The notes under the pieces were generated by a model. The model made no database searches, was not told the DNA's origin, and was given only the letters and a program-made list of their open reading frames with translations. Shown piece after piece: positions 13,972 through 21,645 of a stretch of 23,406 nucleotides of DNA; position 1 is the first letter of the stretch, and each line of letters starts with the position of its first letter. Source of the stretch: an uncultured Collinsella sp. (GTDB lineage Bacteria; Actinomycetota; Coriobacteriia; Coriobacteriales; Coriobacteriaceae); contig CABUCQ010000023.1 of NCBI GenBank assembly GCA_902490095.1, positions 1 through 23,406 on the forward strand, given 5' to 3'. A program made the position numbers and the translations under genes.

Positions 13972-15996
13972 ATGCGTCAATTTAAGACCGAGAGCAAAAA
14001 ACTGCTCGACCTCATGATCAACTCCATCTACACCAATAAGGAAATCTTCCTGCGCGAGCTTATCTCTAACGCGAGCGACGCCGTCGACAAGCTCAACTTT
14101 AAGAGCCTGCAGGACCCGAGCGTTAAGCTCGACCAAGGTGACCTTGCCATCCGCGTCTCTTTCGACAAGGATGCCCGCACCATCACGATCTCGGATAACG
14201 GCATTGGCATGACCGCCGAGGAGCTCGAGCGCAACCTGGGCACCATCGCCCATTCCGGCTCCGAGGAGTTTAAGACCGAGAACGCCGAGCAGCAGGGTTC
14301 GGAAGTCGACATCATCGGCCAGTTTGGCGTGGGCTTCTACTCGGCTTTTATGGTCGCCAGCCATGTGAAGGTCGTCAGCCGCGCCTATGGCGCGGATGTC
14401 GCCCATGTGTGGGAATCCGACGGTCTTGAGGGCTACACCATCGAGGACGGCGAGCGTGCCGAGCACGGTACCGATGTCATCCTGACGCTGCGCGAGAACG
14501 AGAAGCTCGATGCCGACGGCGAGGCCGAGACCTACGATCGCTTCCTGACCGAGTGGGGCCTCAAGAGCCTAATTCAGCAGTACAGTAACTATGTGCGTTA
14601 CCCGATCCAGATGATGGTGTCCAAGAGCCGCCAGAAGCCCAAGCCCGAGGATGCTGGCGATGACTACACGCCCGAGTACGAGGACTACCAGGAGCTCGAG
14701 ACCGTCAACTCCATGACGCCGATCTGGAAGAAGCGCAGCTCCGATGTCGAGCAGAAGGACTACGACGAGTTCTACAAGTCCACGTTCCACGACTTTGACG
14801 ATCCTGCGCGCACCATCAGCTTCCATGCCGAGGGCACGCTCGAGTATGACGCCCTGCTGTTTGTGCCGGGCCGCGCGCCGTTCGATCTGTACAGCAAGGA
14901 TTACGAGAAGGGTCTGGCGCTCTACAGCTCCAATGTCCTGATCATGGAGAAGTGCGACGACCTGCTGCCCGACTACTACAACTTTGTCCGCGGCGTCGTG
15001 GATTCCGCCGACGTGTCGCTCAACATCTCGCGTGAGACGCTGCAGCAGAACCGTCAGCTCAAGGCCATCGCCAAGCGTGTGGAAAAGAAGATCACCGCTG
15101 ACCTTGAGGATATGCGTGACAACGACCGCGAGGCCTACGAGAAGTTCTTTGAGAACTTTGGCCGCGGCCTTAAGTACGGCATCTACTCGAGCTATGGCAT
15201 GAAGGCCGATGAGCTCGCCGACCTGTTGCTGTTCTGGTCTGCCAAGGAACAGAAGATGATTACCCTGGCCGAGTATGCCAAGGGCATGCCCGAGGATCAG
15301 AAGGCCATCTACTACGCCGCCGGCGATTCGCGCGAGCGCTTGGCCAAGATGCCCGTGGTAAAGGGCGTGCTCGACCGCGGCTATGACGTGCTGCTTCTGA
15401 CGCAGGACGTGGATGAGTTTACCTTCCAGGCCATGCGTGAGTACGTTGCCGCCGATATGCCCAAGATCTACGAGGACGATGCTGCCCGCGAGGCTGCCGA
15501 GAAGGCTGTGGCCGACGGTGCCGAGCCCGAGGTCGAGGATCGTCATCTGGAGCTCAAGAACGTCGCGACCGGTGATCTTGACCTGGCGACCGAGGATGAG
15601 AAGAAGGAGGCCGAGGACGCCACCAAGGAGAACGAGGACCTCTTTAGTGCTATGAAGGAGGCACTCGGTGACAAGGTCGAGAAAGTTGCCGTCTCCGCGC
15701 GCCTGACCGATGCCCCCGCTTGCATCACCACCGAGGGTCCGCTTTCGCTTGAGATGGAGAAGGTACTCCAGAAGGGACCCGAGGGCGCGCCCGACGGCAT
15801 GCCCAAGAGCCAGCGCGTGCTCGAGCTCAACGCCAAGCACCCGGTCTTTGACAAGCTTGTCGCTGCCCAGAAGGCAGGCGACGCCGACAAGATCAAGCAG
15901 TACTCTGGTCTGCTCTACGATCAGGCCCTGCTGGTCGAGGGTATCCTCCCCGAGGACCCCGTTGCCTTCGCGGCGGCTGTTTGCAACTTGATGTAG
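13972..15996 (+). CDS. htpG: Hsp90-family molecular chaperone HtpG
   Basis: A 674-residue cytosolic ATP-dependent chaperone that helps client proteins fold during stress. The N-terminal GHKL ATPase domain shows E29 and N33 in FLRELISNASDAVDKL, SDNGIGM (74-80) with D75 contacting adenine, and the lid region GQFGVGFYSAF (116-126). The middle domain includes SLNISRETLQQNR with the conserved catalytic arginine, and the C-terminal dimerisation domain follows an acidic, lysine-rich stretch (about residues 500-560, EDEKKEAEDATKENEDLF). It is slightly longer than the usual 620-650 residues. ATG 13972 has GAAAGGA (13959-13965) six bases ahead. It is monocistronic, ending before the hairpin region at 16004. 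Confidence 0.97.
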   Translation: MRQFKTESKKLLDLMINSIYTNKEIFLRELISNASDAVDKLNFKSLQDPSVKLDQGDLAIRVSFDKDARTITISDNGIGMTAEELERNLGTIAHSGSEEFKTENAEQQGSEVDIIGQFGVGFYSAFMVASHVKVVSRAYGADVAHVWESDGLEGYTIEDGERAEHGTDVILTLRENEKLDADGEAETYDRFLTEWGLKSLIQQYSNYVRYPIQMMVSKSRQKPKPEDAGDDYTPEYEDYQELETVNSMTPIWKKRSSDVEQKDYDEFYKSTFHDFDDPARTISFHAEGTLEYDALLFVPGRAPFDLYSKDYEKGLALYSSNVLIMEKCDDLLPDYYNFVRGVVDSADVSLNISRETLQQNRQLKAIAKRVEKKITADLEDMRDNDREAYEKFFENFGRGLKYGIYSSYGMKADELADLLLFWSAKEQKMITLAEYAKGMPEDQKAIYYAAGDSRERLAKMPVVKGVLDRGYDVLLLTQDVDEFTFQAMREYVAADMPKIYEDDAAREAAEKAVADGAEPEVEDRHLELKNVATGDLDLATEDEKKEAEDATKENEDLFSAMKEALGDKVEKVAVSARLTDAPACITTEGPLSLEMEKVLQKGPEGAPDGMPKSQRVLELNAKHPVFDKLVAAQKAGDADKIKQYSGLLYDQALLVEGILPEDPVAFAAAVCNLM

Positions 15997-16003
15997 TTCG
16001 GTA

Positions 16004-16089
16004 GTTACGCGGTTTTACCAAACCGCGTAACGGCTCGACGCTGCCCTCAGTTCCGCCGTTCTAACGAACGGCGGACCAGTCGACGCTGC
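16004..16089. repeat. Two tagged hairpins in tandem
   Basis: Hairpin 1 has a perfect 12-bp stem (16004-16015 with 16020-16031) and loop TACC... shortened to four bases; hairpin 2 has a perfect 10-bp stem (16052-16061 with 16066-16075) and loop TAAC. Each is followed after 3-4 bases by the identical 10-mer TCGACGCTGC (16035-16044 and 16080-16089). Stem sequences differ completely while remaining perfectly paired. Neither has a T tract, so they are not ordinary terminators. Confidence 0.7.
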
Positions 16090-16189
16090 GCGGGCGCCAG
16101 AGCGACAACTTGTCATTCAAAGAGGACGGCATGACCAGAAGGTCTATGCCGTCCTCTTTTCATGCCAATTTGTTCGCTCTGGCGCCCGC
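16090..16189. repeat. Long outer inverted repeat around the htpG terminator
   Basis: GCGGGCGCCAGAGCGA (16090-16105) is perfectly complementary to 16174-16189. The 68 bases between contain the terminator at 16119-16160, so the whole can fold into a nested hairpin of 100 bases. Confidence 0.75.
16119..16160 (+). terminator. htpG: Intrinsic terminator, probably of htpG
   Basis: A 14-bp perfect stem (16119-16132 with 16146-16159), extended by GACC/GGTC past a one-base bulge at 16145 and closed by loop AGAA, ends in TTTT. Its A-rich 5' foot gives a T run on the other strand too, so it could work in both directions. It stands 123 bases after the htpG stop. Confidence 0.85.
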
Positions 16190-16232
16190 TCGCTGGCATT
16201 GCTAAAACATCGATGTTACCGTGGTCCAAACT

Positions 16233-16286
16233 AGTCGTTGGGGGCGTTCTTGTTTGACCAGTCGTTTAAGAACGTCCCCGATGACT
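16233..16286. repeat. Inverted repeat with GGGACGTTCTT-type arms
   Basis: Arms 16233-16251 and 16268-16286 are 19 bases each and match at 16 positions; flanking CAAAC/TTTG bases extend the symmetry imperfectly. The arm core (GGGGCGTTCTT / AAGAACGTCCCC) resembles the repeats at 13769-13807, suggesting members of one dispersed repeat family. Confidence 0.65.
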
Positions 16287-16411
16287 ATTTGAATTGCTAA
16301 TTTGTGCGGGTTGTGGTTTTGTAACCTGCTGTAATTTAAGATACTGTACAACTGTACGTTAACTCATCTTCGTAGTATATTGCTACCCGCAAAACTCAAC
16401 ACCATTGTGCT

Positions 16412-16439
16412 TTGAGACGTTAAAGCGCCTCCGTACAAT
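16412..16439 (+). promoter_or_regulatory. Sigma-70-type promoter of the yhgE pair
   Basis: TTGAGA (16412-16417) and TACAAT (16434-16439) each match the consensus at five of six positions and are 16 bp apart. The expected transcription start, near 16446, excludes the upstream TTG 16405 and ATG 16438 as start codons of the following gene. Confidence 0.65.
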
Positions 16440-16488
16440 GGTTGTCGATAGTACGATTCGATTCAACGACAGGATGGATGGTCCAAGC

Positions 16489-19254
16489 GTGAGTCTCGGC
16501 AGCAAACTATCCAACGCAAAGGTCTCCTTTGCGATCTTTAAGCGCGACATCAAGCGATTGCTCGTGAACCCCGTCGCCCTGGTGGTTACTTTGGGCGTGT
16601 GCGTCATTCCCTCGCTGTATGCCTGGTACAACATCGTGGCTAACTGGGATCCGTACGGAAACACCCAGGGTATCAAGATTGCCATCGCCAACAACGATCG
16701 GGGCACCCAAAACGACTTGGTGGGCGAGCTCAACGCGGGCGACCAGGTCGTCGATCAGCTCAAGGAGAACGATCAGCTGGGCTGGACCTTCGTCGATTCG
16801 GCGGCCGACGCCAAGGAGGGCGTCGAGAGCGGTGAGTACTATGCGGCCATCGTAATCCCTAAGAACTTCTCGGATAACCTGGTCTCGATGCTCGACGGCA
16901 ACTACCATCAGCCCAAGCTTACGTACTACGTCAATGAGAAGAAGAGTGCTATTGCGCCCAAGGTTACCGACACCGGTGCAAGCACCATCGAGGAGCAGAT
17001 CAACTCGGAATTTGTCTCCACAGTGGGCGAGACCGTTGCCAGCATCGCCAAGGATGCCGGGGTCGATTTAAAGGACAAGGCAACCCAGACTCAGAATTCG
17101 TTGGCTGGTTCGGTATCAGAGGCATCCGGTACCTTGGGTGAGGTGCGCGATTCGATTGGCGATATGAATGCCGCCATTGATAAGACGAGTGGCGCTATCG
17201 CCTCGGCTGATGCGGCACTTGCCGGCTTGCAAGGCCAGGCACCGTCGCTGACGCAGGCGATCTCCCAGGGCAACGACCTGCTGAGCGAAGCTCGCACCAC
17301 GGCGGGCAACTCCATCACCTCGCTCTCCAAGGCGCTCTCGGAAGGCAGCCTTGCGCTCACCAAGACGTCGGCCTCTGCGAACGCTGCCATCGGCAAGCTG
17401 ACGGGCGCGGTCACATCTACGACCACCCGTATCGACAACTCGCTCGAGTCTCTTCAAGCGACGATCGACCACAATAAGGCCGTTATCGGGCACTTGGAGA
17501 TTCTCGCCAATGACACGTCGACAGGTTCCGAGGAAATTGACGCGCGCATTGTATCGACCATCGATTTGCTTCGAGAGCAGAATGAAAAGCTTCAGAGCAT
17601 CAAGGACGGTCTGTCCGCGCAGTCGAGCGCCATGGCGAATGACGCAGCGGCTGTTTCGGGTGCCAGTGACGCTATCAATAACGCAATTCATACCGGTGCG
17701 ACCAACCTTGGCCAAGCCCAGACGGACTTGGGCCAAAACGCGCTGCCGAAGGCCTCGAGCGCGCTCGACTCTTTTGCTGCCGTTTCGGGCGACCTGACCG
17801 GTATCGTCTCGGGTATGACACCTACACTTGCAAATGCGCGCGGCACGTTGGCGCAGCTTAGCGCTACGCTCGGCCAGGCCAAGACCACGCTGTCCCAGAC
17901 CGATTCCTCGCTTGCCAAGGTCCAGGACAAGCTTGCAACCGCCGCCAATGACATCGCGGCGCTGCAGACCTCCGAGTCCATGGGCGAGCTGGCCGATCTG
18001 ATGGGCGTCGATGTCAATGACGTGGCAGATTTCATGGCGTCTCCGGTTGAGTTGACGTCCAAGTCAATCTATCCGGTCAAGAGCTTTGGCTCGGGTATCG
18101 CTCCCTTCTACACCAATCTGGCGCTTTGGGTGGGCGGCTATGTGCTCATCGCCATTTACAAGCTCGAGGTCGACCGTGAAGGTGTTGGCAGCTTTACGGC
18201 GCGCCAAGGCTACTTTGGCCGCTGGTTGCTCATGGTGATCCTGGGCGCGTTGCAGGCCATCATCGTTACGGTAGGCGATCTGGTGATTGGCGTGCAGTGC
18301 GTCAGCCCGCTGCTGTTCGTGCTGGGCGGCATCGCCATTTCGTTCACCTACGTCAATATCATCTATGCGCTGTCCACCACGTTTAAGCATATCGGCAAGG
18401 CTATCGGCGTCATTCTCGTCATCGTGCAGATCCCGGGTTCGTCGGGCATGTACCCCATCGAGATGATGCCCGGCTTCTTCCAGTGGCTGCACCCGCTGCT
18501 GCCCTTTACCTACGGCATCAATCTGCTGCGCGAGACGGTCGGCGGCATGTATTCGTTCAACTACCTGTTTAACCTGTGCATTCTGGGCGTGTTCTTGATC
18601 GTGGCGCTCTTTATCGGCCTGCAGCTGCGTCCGCTGCTGCTCAACCTTAACCTGCTCTTTGATAAACAGCTCTCCACGACCGGTATGATGATTTGCGAGT
18701 CCAACGACCTGCCGCGCCAGCGCTACTCGCTGCGCACGGCCATGCGCGTCATGCTCGATTCCGATTCGTACCGTCGCGAACTGCTCGATCATGCGGTCGC
18801 CTTTGAACATCGCTACCCGTACTACATCAAGGGCGGTTTTGCCGCCGTGGTGGGCGTTCAGGTCCTGCTCTTTGTCCTGTCGACGGTTCTCGATATCGAC
18901 AATAACGGCAAAATCATCCTGCTTGTCATTTGGATCATCTCGGTTATTGCCATCTGCGGCTGGCTTATCAATATCGAATATATCCGAGCGAGCCTCAATA
19001 CCCAGATGCGCATCTCGGCGCTTTCGGATGAGGACCTGCGTCGCGAGATGCGCGAACACACGGCCGCCATTCCTGCCGCCCGCCACATGTTTGGCCTCAA
19101 CGCCAGCGAGCGTGGTGCCAAGGGCGGCGATCAGTCCACGGGCCGCTTGCCGCATATCGGCTCGCACCATAAATCTCAGGGCAGCGACAGCACAGCCACA
19201 AATGATGGAGATACCACCGCGCTTGGCAAGCACTCCAAAGGAGGTGAGGCATAA
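16489..19254 (+). CDS. YhgE/Pip family membrane protein, first of a tandem pair
   Basis: A 921-residue envelope protein with ABC-2-like C-terminus. I choose GTG 16489 (GGATGG seven bases ahead); ATG 16474 is the alternative but has no properly spaced binding site. Layout: a short cytosolic start with FAIFKRDIKRL, one membrane helix (about 24-46) running into YAWYNIVANWDPYGNT, a typical family signature; a large extracellular part to about 535, rich in Ala, Ser and heptad-like helices, so probably coiled coil; then, after YPVKSFGSGIAPFYT, about six membrane helices (540-720) including GSSGMYPIEM and PFTYGIN. Unlike its partner it continues with a further helix pair (about 780-830) and a hydrophilic tail. 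Relatives include Lactococcus Pip, a phage receptor, and Bacillus YhgE; their normal function is not settled. The next gene starts directly at its stop codon. Confidence 0.88.
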   Translation: MSLGSKLSNAKVSFAIFKRDIKRLLVNPVALVVTLGVCVIPSLYAWYNIVANWDPYGNTQGIKIAIANNDRGTQNDLVGELNAGDQVVDQLKENDQLGWTFVDSAADAKEGVESGEYYAAIVIPKNFSDNLVSMLDGNYHQPKLTYYVNEKKSAIAPKVTDTGASTIEEQINSEFVSTVGETVASIAKDAGVDLKDKATQTQNSLAGSVSEASGTLGEVRDSIGDMNAAIDKTSGAIASADAALAGLQGQAPSLTQAISQGNDLLSEARTTAGNSITSLSKALSEGSLALTKTSASANAAIGKLTGAVTSTTTRIDNSLESLQATIDHNKAVIGHLEILANDTSTGSEEIDARIVSTIDLLREQNEKLQSIKDGLSAQSSAMANDAAAVSGASDAINNAIHTGATNLGQAQTDLGQNALPKASSALDSFAAVSGDLTGIVSGMTPTLANARGTLAQLSATLGQAKTTLSQTDSSLAKVQDKLATAANDIAALQTSESMGELADLMGVDVNDVADFMASPVELTSKSIYPVKSFGSGIAPFYTNLALWVGGYVLIAIYKLEVDREGVGSFTARQGYFGRWLLMVILGALQAIIVTVGDLVIGVQCVSPLLFVLGGIAISFTYVNIIYALSTTFKHIGKAIGVILVIVQIPGSSGMYPIEMMPGFFQWLHPLLPFTYGINLLRETVGGMYSFNYLFNLCILGVFLIVALFIGLQLRPLLLNLNLLFDKQLSTTGMMICESNDLPRQRYSLRTAMRVMLDSDSYRRELLDHAVAFEHRYPYYIKGGFAAVVGVQVLLFVLSTVLDIDNNGKIILLVIWIISVIAICGWLINIEYIRASLNTQMRISALSDEDLRREMREHTAAIPAARHMFGLNASERGAKGGDQSTGRLPHIGSHHKSQGSDSTATNDGDTTALGKHSKGGEA

Positions 19255-21444
19255 ATGAAGAACATCCTGCATCTGTTTAAGCGCGATGTCCAAAACGTGT
19301 CTCGCTCCGTGATCGGCTTGGTTGTCGTGATGGGCCTCATTATCGTACCGTGTCTGTACGCGTGGTTTAACATCGCCGGCAGCTGGGATCCGTACGGCAA
19401 CACCGGCAATCTTAAGATCGCCGTGGTCAACACCGATGAGGGTTACGAGAGCGATTTGATCCCCGTCGAGGTTAACGTGGGCGAAAACGTGACCGCCACC
19501 CTACGCGGCAACGAGAGCTTCGATTGGGTTGTGCTCAACAATCGCGAAAAGGCTATCGAGGGCGTTAAGTCGGGCGCGTACTATGCTGCCGTCGTTATCC
19601 CCAAAACGTTTAGCGCTGACATGATGACGCTTTTCTCGACCGACGTGAAGCATGCCGATATCGAGTTCTACGAGAATCAGAAGGCCAACGCCATTGCGCA
19701 GATCGTGACCGAGAAGGGTTCGAGCGCCGTCCAGAGCCAGGTTAACGAAACTTTTACCGAGACCATTACGACGATCGGTCTTAAGACGGTGTCCAGCCTG
19801 CTCGATTACATGAGCACCGACCAGGTGGGTAACTTTATCGCCAACCTGTCCTCGACGCTCGGCGATTCGATTGAGGACCTGCGAGACGTTCGGGCAAATG
19901 CTTCGTCGCTGGCGGGCATTTTGAGCTCCACGTCCGATTCGCTGACGTCGGCGAGCGGCATGCTCAAGCAGACGGGCACGGTCGATGAGTCAACGAAGCA
20001 GCTGATGGAGCATGTCAAAAGCGGTATTAGCGATTCCAAGGAAGCGCTGAAGGACGCCAACGACGCCATCAATGCCGCGATTGACGGAAGCGCGGGCTCG
20101 TTTGACAACGTGTCCGCCGAGCTTGCGAAGGCATTTGATGCCGCGAATCAACATGTCGACCTTACAGTGTCCCAGCTCAACGATGCCGCGGCGGCGCTCA
20201 ACACGCGTGCCGACGATATCGACGCCACGGCCGACCAGCTCCGCAGCTTTGCCGATCAGGTGACTGACGAAAAACTCCAGGACAGCCTCAAGTCTGTGGC
20301 AACATCGCTGAGCAGGATTGCTGTGGAGTATCGCAACAACGCCAAGGACTTGACGGCCACCGCGAAGTCTCTCTCTGACAGCATGGCAGAGGTTAATAAG
20401 TCGCGTGCCGAGGTCGATCAGGCAATCGCGGATGCCAAGGCTGGTATCTCGGGCGCCAAGACTGACTACGACTCTACGTTTTCGGCCAAGGCAAAGGAGC
20501 TCAAGAAGACCATCTCGGGCGTTTTGGATTCGCTGAACGGTATTTCGAACGATCTGGATAGTGCTGTTGCTGGCCTGACCGACGCATCCGGTTCGCTGGC
20601 AAAGGGCCTCTCCAAAGCTGCAAAGCTGGTCAACAAGGCTTCTGATCAGCTGGGCGAGGCGTCGGACAAGATCAGTGCGTTTAAGGACGAGCTCGACGGC
20701 GCCTTGATGTCGGATGACCTCGCTACGATCAAGACGATGATCGGCAATGATCCCGAGGGTCTGGCCGTGTCGCTTTCCGGCCCCGTCGCGCTCGACCGCA
20801 AGCCGGTCTATCCGATCCGCAACTACGGTTCGGCCATGGCGCCGTTCTACACGATTCTGTCGCTCTGGGTGGGCTCGATTGTGCTGGCGGCCATGATGAA
20901 GGTCTCGGTTGACGATGAGCTTATCAACGAGCTCATCCCCGTGCGCCTGCACGAGATCTACCTGGGCCGCTACCTGTTCTTTGGCGGTCTGGCCCTGCTG
21001 CAGGCAACGCTCGTGTGTGCGGGCGACATCCTGTTCTTTGGCATCCAGTGCGACGACCCGCTGCAGTTTGTGCTGGCGGGCTGGGTCGCGAGTCTCGTGT
21101 TCTCCAATATCGTCTACACGCTTACGGTTTCGTTTGGCGATATCGGCAAGGCGCTCGCCGTCGTGCTGCTGGTCATGCAGGTCGGCGGTTCGGGCGGCAC
21201 GTTCCCCATCGAGATGACCGGCCCCGTGTTCCAGGCGATCTATCCGTTCCTGCCGTTCACCCACGGCATCAACGCCATGCATGCCGCCATGGCCGGTGCG
21301 TACCACATGGAGTACTGGATTGAGCTAGGCATTCTGGCGAGCTATCTGATTCCGTCGCTGGCACTGGGCGTCGTCTTCCGCCGCCCGGTCATCAAAGCCA
21401 ACGACTGGATCATCGAAAAACTGGAGTCAACCAAATTGATTTAG
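19255..21444 (+). CDS. YhgE/Pip family membrane protein, second of a tandem pair
   Basis: A 729-residue paralogue of the preceding protein. ATG 19255 follows the previous TAA with no gap, and AAAGGAGG (19237-19244) within the end of the first gene is its ribosome binding site, so the two are translationally linked. It begins with LFKRDV, has a membrane helix (about 15-38) and the signature YAWFNIAGSWDPYGNT, an extracellular helical region to about 515 with long Ala/Ser/Asp-rich heptads, then YPIRNYGSAMAPFYT and about six membrane helices with GSGGTFPIEM and PFTHGIN. It ends shortly after the last helix and lacks the extra helix pair of its neighbour. The matching architecture and immediate coupling suggest that the two proteins form a heteromeric complex. 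No ABC ATPase gene is next to them. Confidence 0.9.
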   Translation: MKNILHLFKRDVQNVSRSVIGLVVVMGLIIVPCLYAWFNIAGSWDPYGNTGNLKIAVVNTDEGYESDLIPVEVNVGENVTATLRGNESFDWVVLNNREKAIEGVKSGAYYAAVVIPKTFSADMMTLFSTDVKHADIEFYENQKANAIAQIVTEKGSSAVQSQVNETFTETITTIGLKTVSSLLDYMSTDQVGNFIANLSSTLGDSIEDLRDVRANASSLAGILSSTSDSLTSASGMLKQTGTVDESTKQLMEHVKSGISDSKEALKDANDAINAAIDGSAGSFDNVSAELAKAFDAANQHVDLTVSQLNDAAAALNTRADDIDATADQLRSFADQVTDEKLQDSLKSVATSLSRIAVEYRNNAKDLTATAKSLSDSMAEVNKSRAEVDQAIADAKAGISGAKTDYDSTFSAKAKELKKTISGVLDSLNGISNDLDSAVAGLTDASGSLAKGLSKAAKLVNKASDQLGEASDKISAFKDELDGALMSDDLATIKTMIGNDPEGLAVSLSGPVALDRKPVYPIRNYGSAMAPFYTILSLWVGSIVLAAMMKVSVDDELINELIPVRLHEIYLGRYLFFGGLALLQATLVCAGDILFFGIQCDDPLQFVLAGWVASLVFSNIVYTLTVSFGDIGKALAVVLLVMQVGGSGGTFPIEMTGPVFQAIYPFLPFTHGINAMHAAMAGAYHMEYWIELGILASYLIPSLALGVVFRRPVIKANDWIIEKLESTKLI

Positions 21445-21537
21445 TTCAGCAACGTAAACGCCGTCGGAACATCGAGATCTTCCAACCCGATGCTTTAGCG
21501 TAGTGAATTGCACGGGCTGCTTGGTTGTTGCTACAGT

Positions 21538-21578
21538 AGCGGGGCGTGCCGGGGGTCCGGTGCGCCCTGCTTTTATTT
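21538..21578 (+). terminator. Strong intrinsic terminator of the yhgE pair
   Basis: A 15-bp stem (21538-21552 with 21557-21571, including three G-U pairs) closes on loop GGGT and is followed by TTTATTT. It lies 93 bases after the stop of the second YhgE gene. The GC-rich stem and T-rich tail make it a convincing terminator. Confidence 0.8.
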
Positions 21579-21645
21579 GACCATGAGGCGGCACGCAGCC
21601 ATGCGCGTGCGGACACCACGCCCAGATTGAGCGCGAGGATGCCCT

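Larger units (their letters stand above)
15997..16488. other. Gene-free region rich in hairpins and repeats
   Basis: The 492 bases between htpG and the first yhgE gene carry no supported coding region. They hold two perfect hairpins with a shared 10-bp tag, a terminator nested in a longer inverted repeat, a second inverted repeat at 16233-16286, an AT-rich stretch (about 16287-16400) and a promoter at 16412-16439. These parts are listed separately. Confidence 0.8.

Noticed and set aside
14569..15840. 423-codon antisense frame opposite htpG
   Set aside because: A mirror of the htpG reading frame (Leu/Val/Gly-rich), without start signals.
16004..16286. CRISPR array
   Set aside because: Repeats are few, palindromic and irregularly spaced, with no constant repeat-spacer unit and no cas genes.
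16405..16488. Upstream TTG/ATG extension of the first YhgE gene
   Set aside because: It lies over a good promoter (TTGAGA-16-TACAAT), whose transcript would start after these codons.
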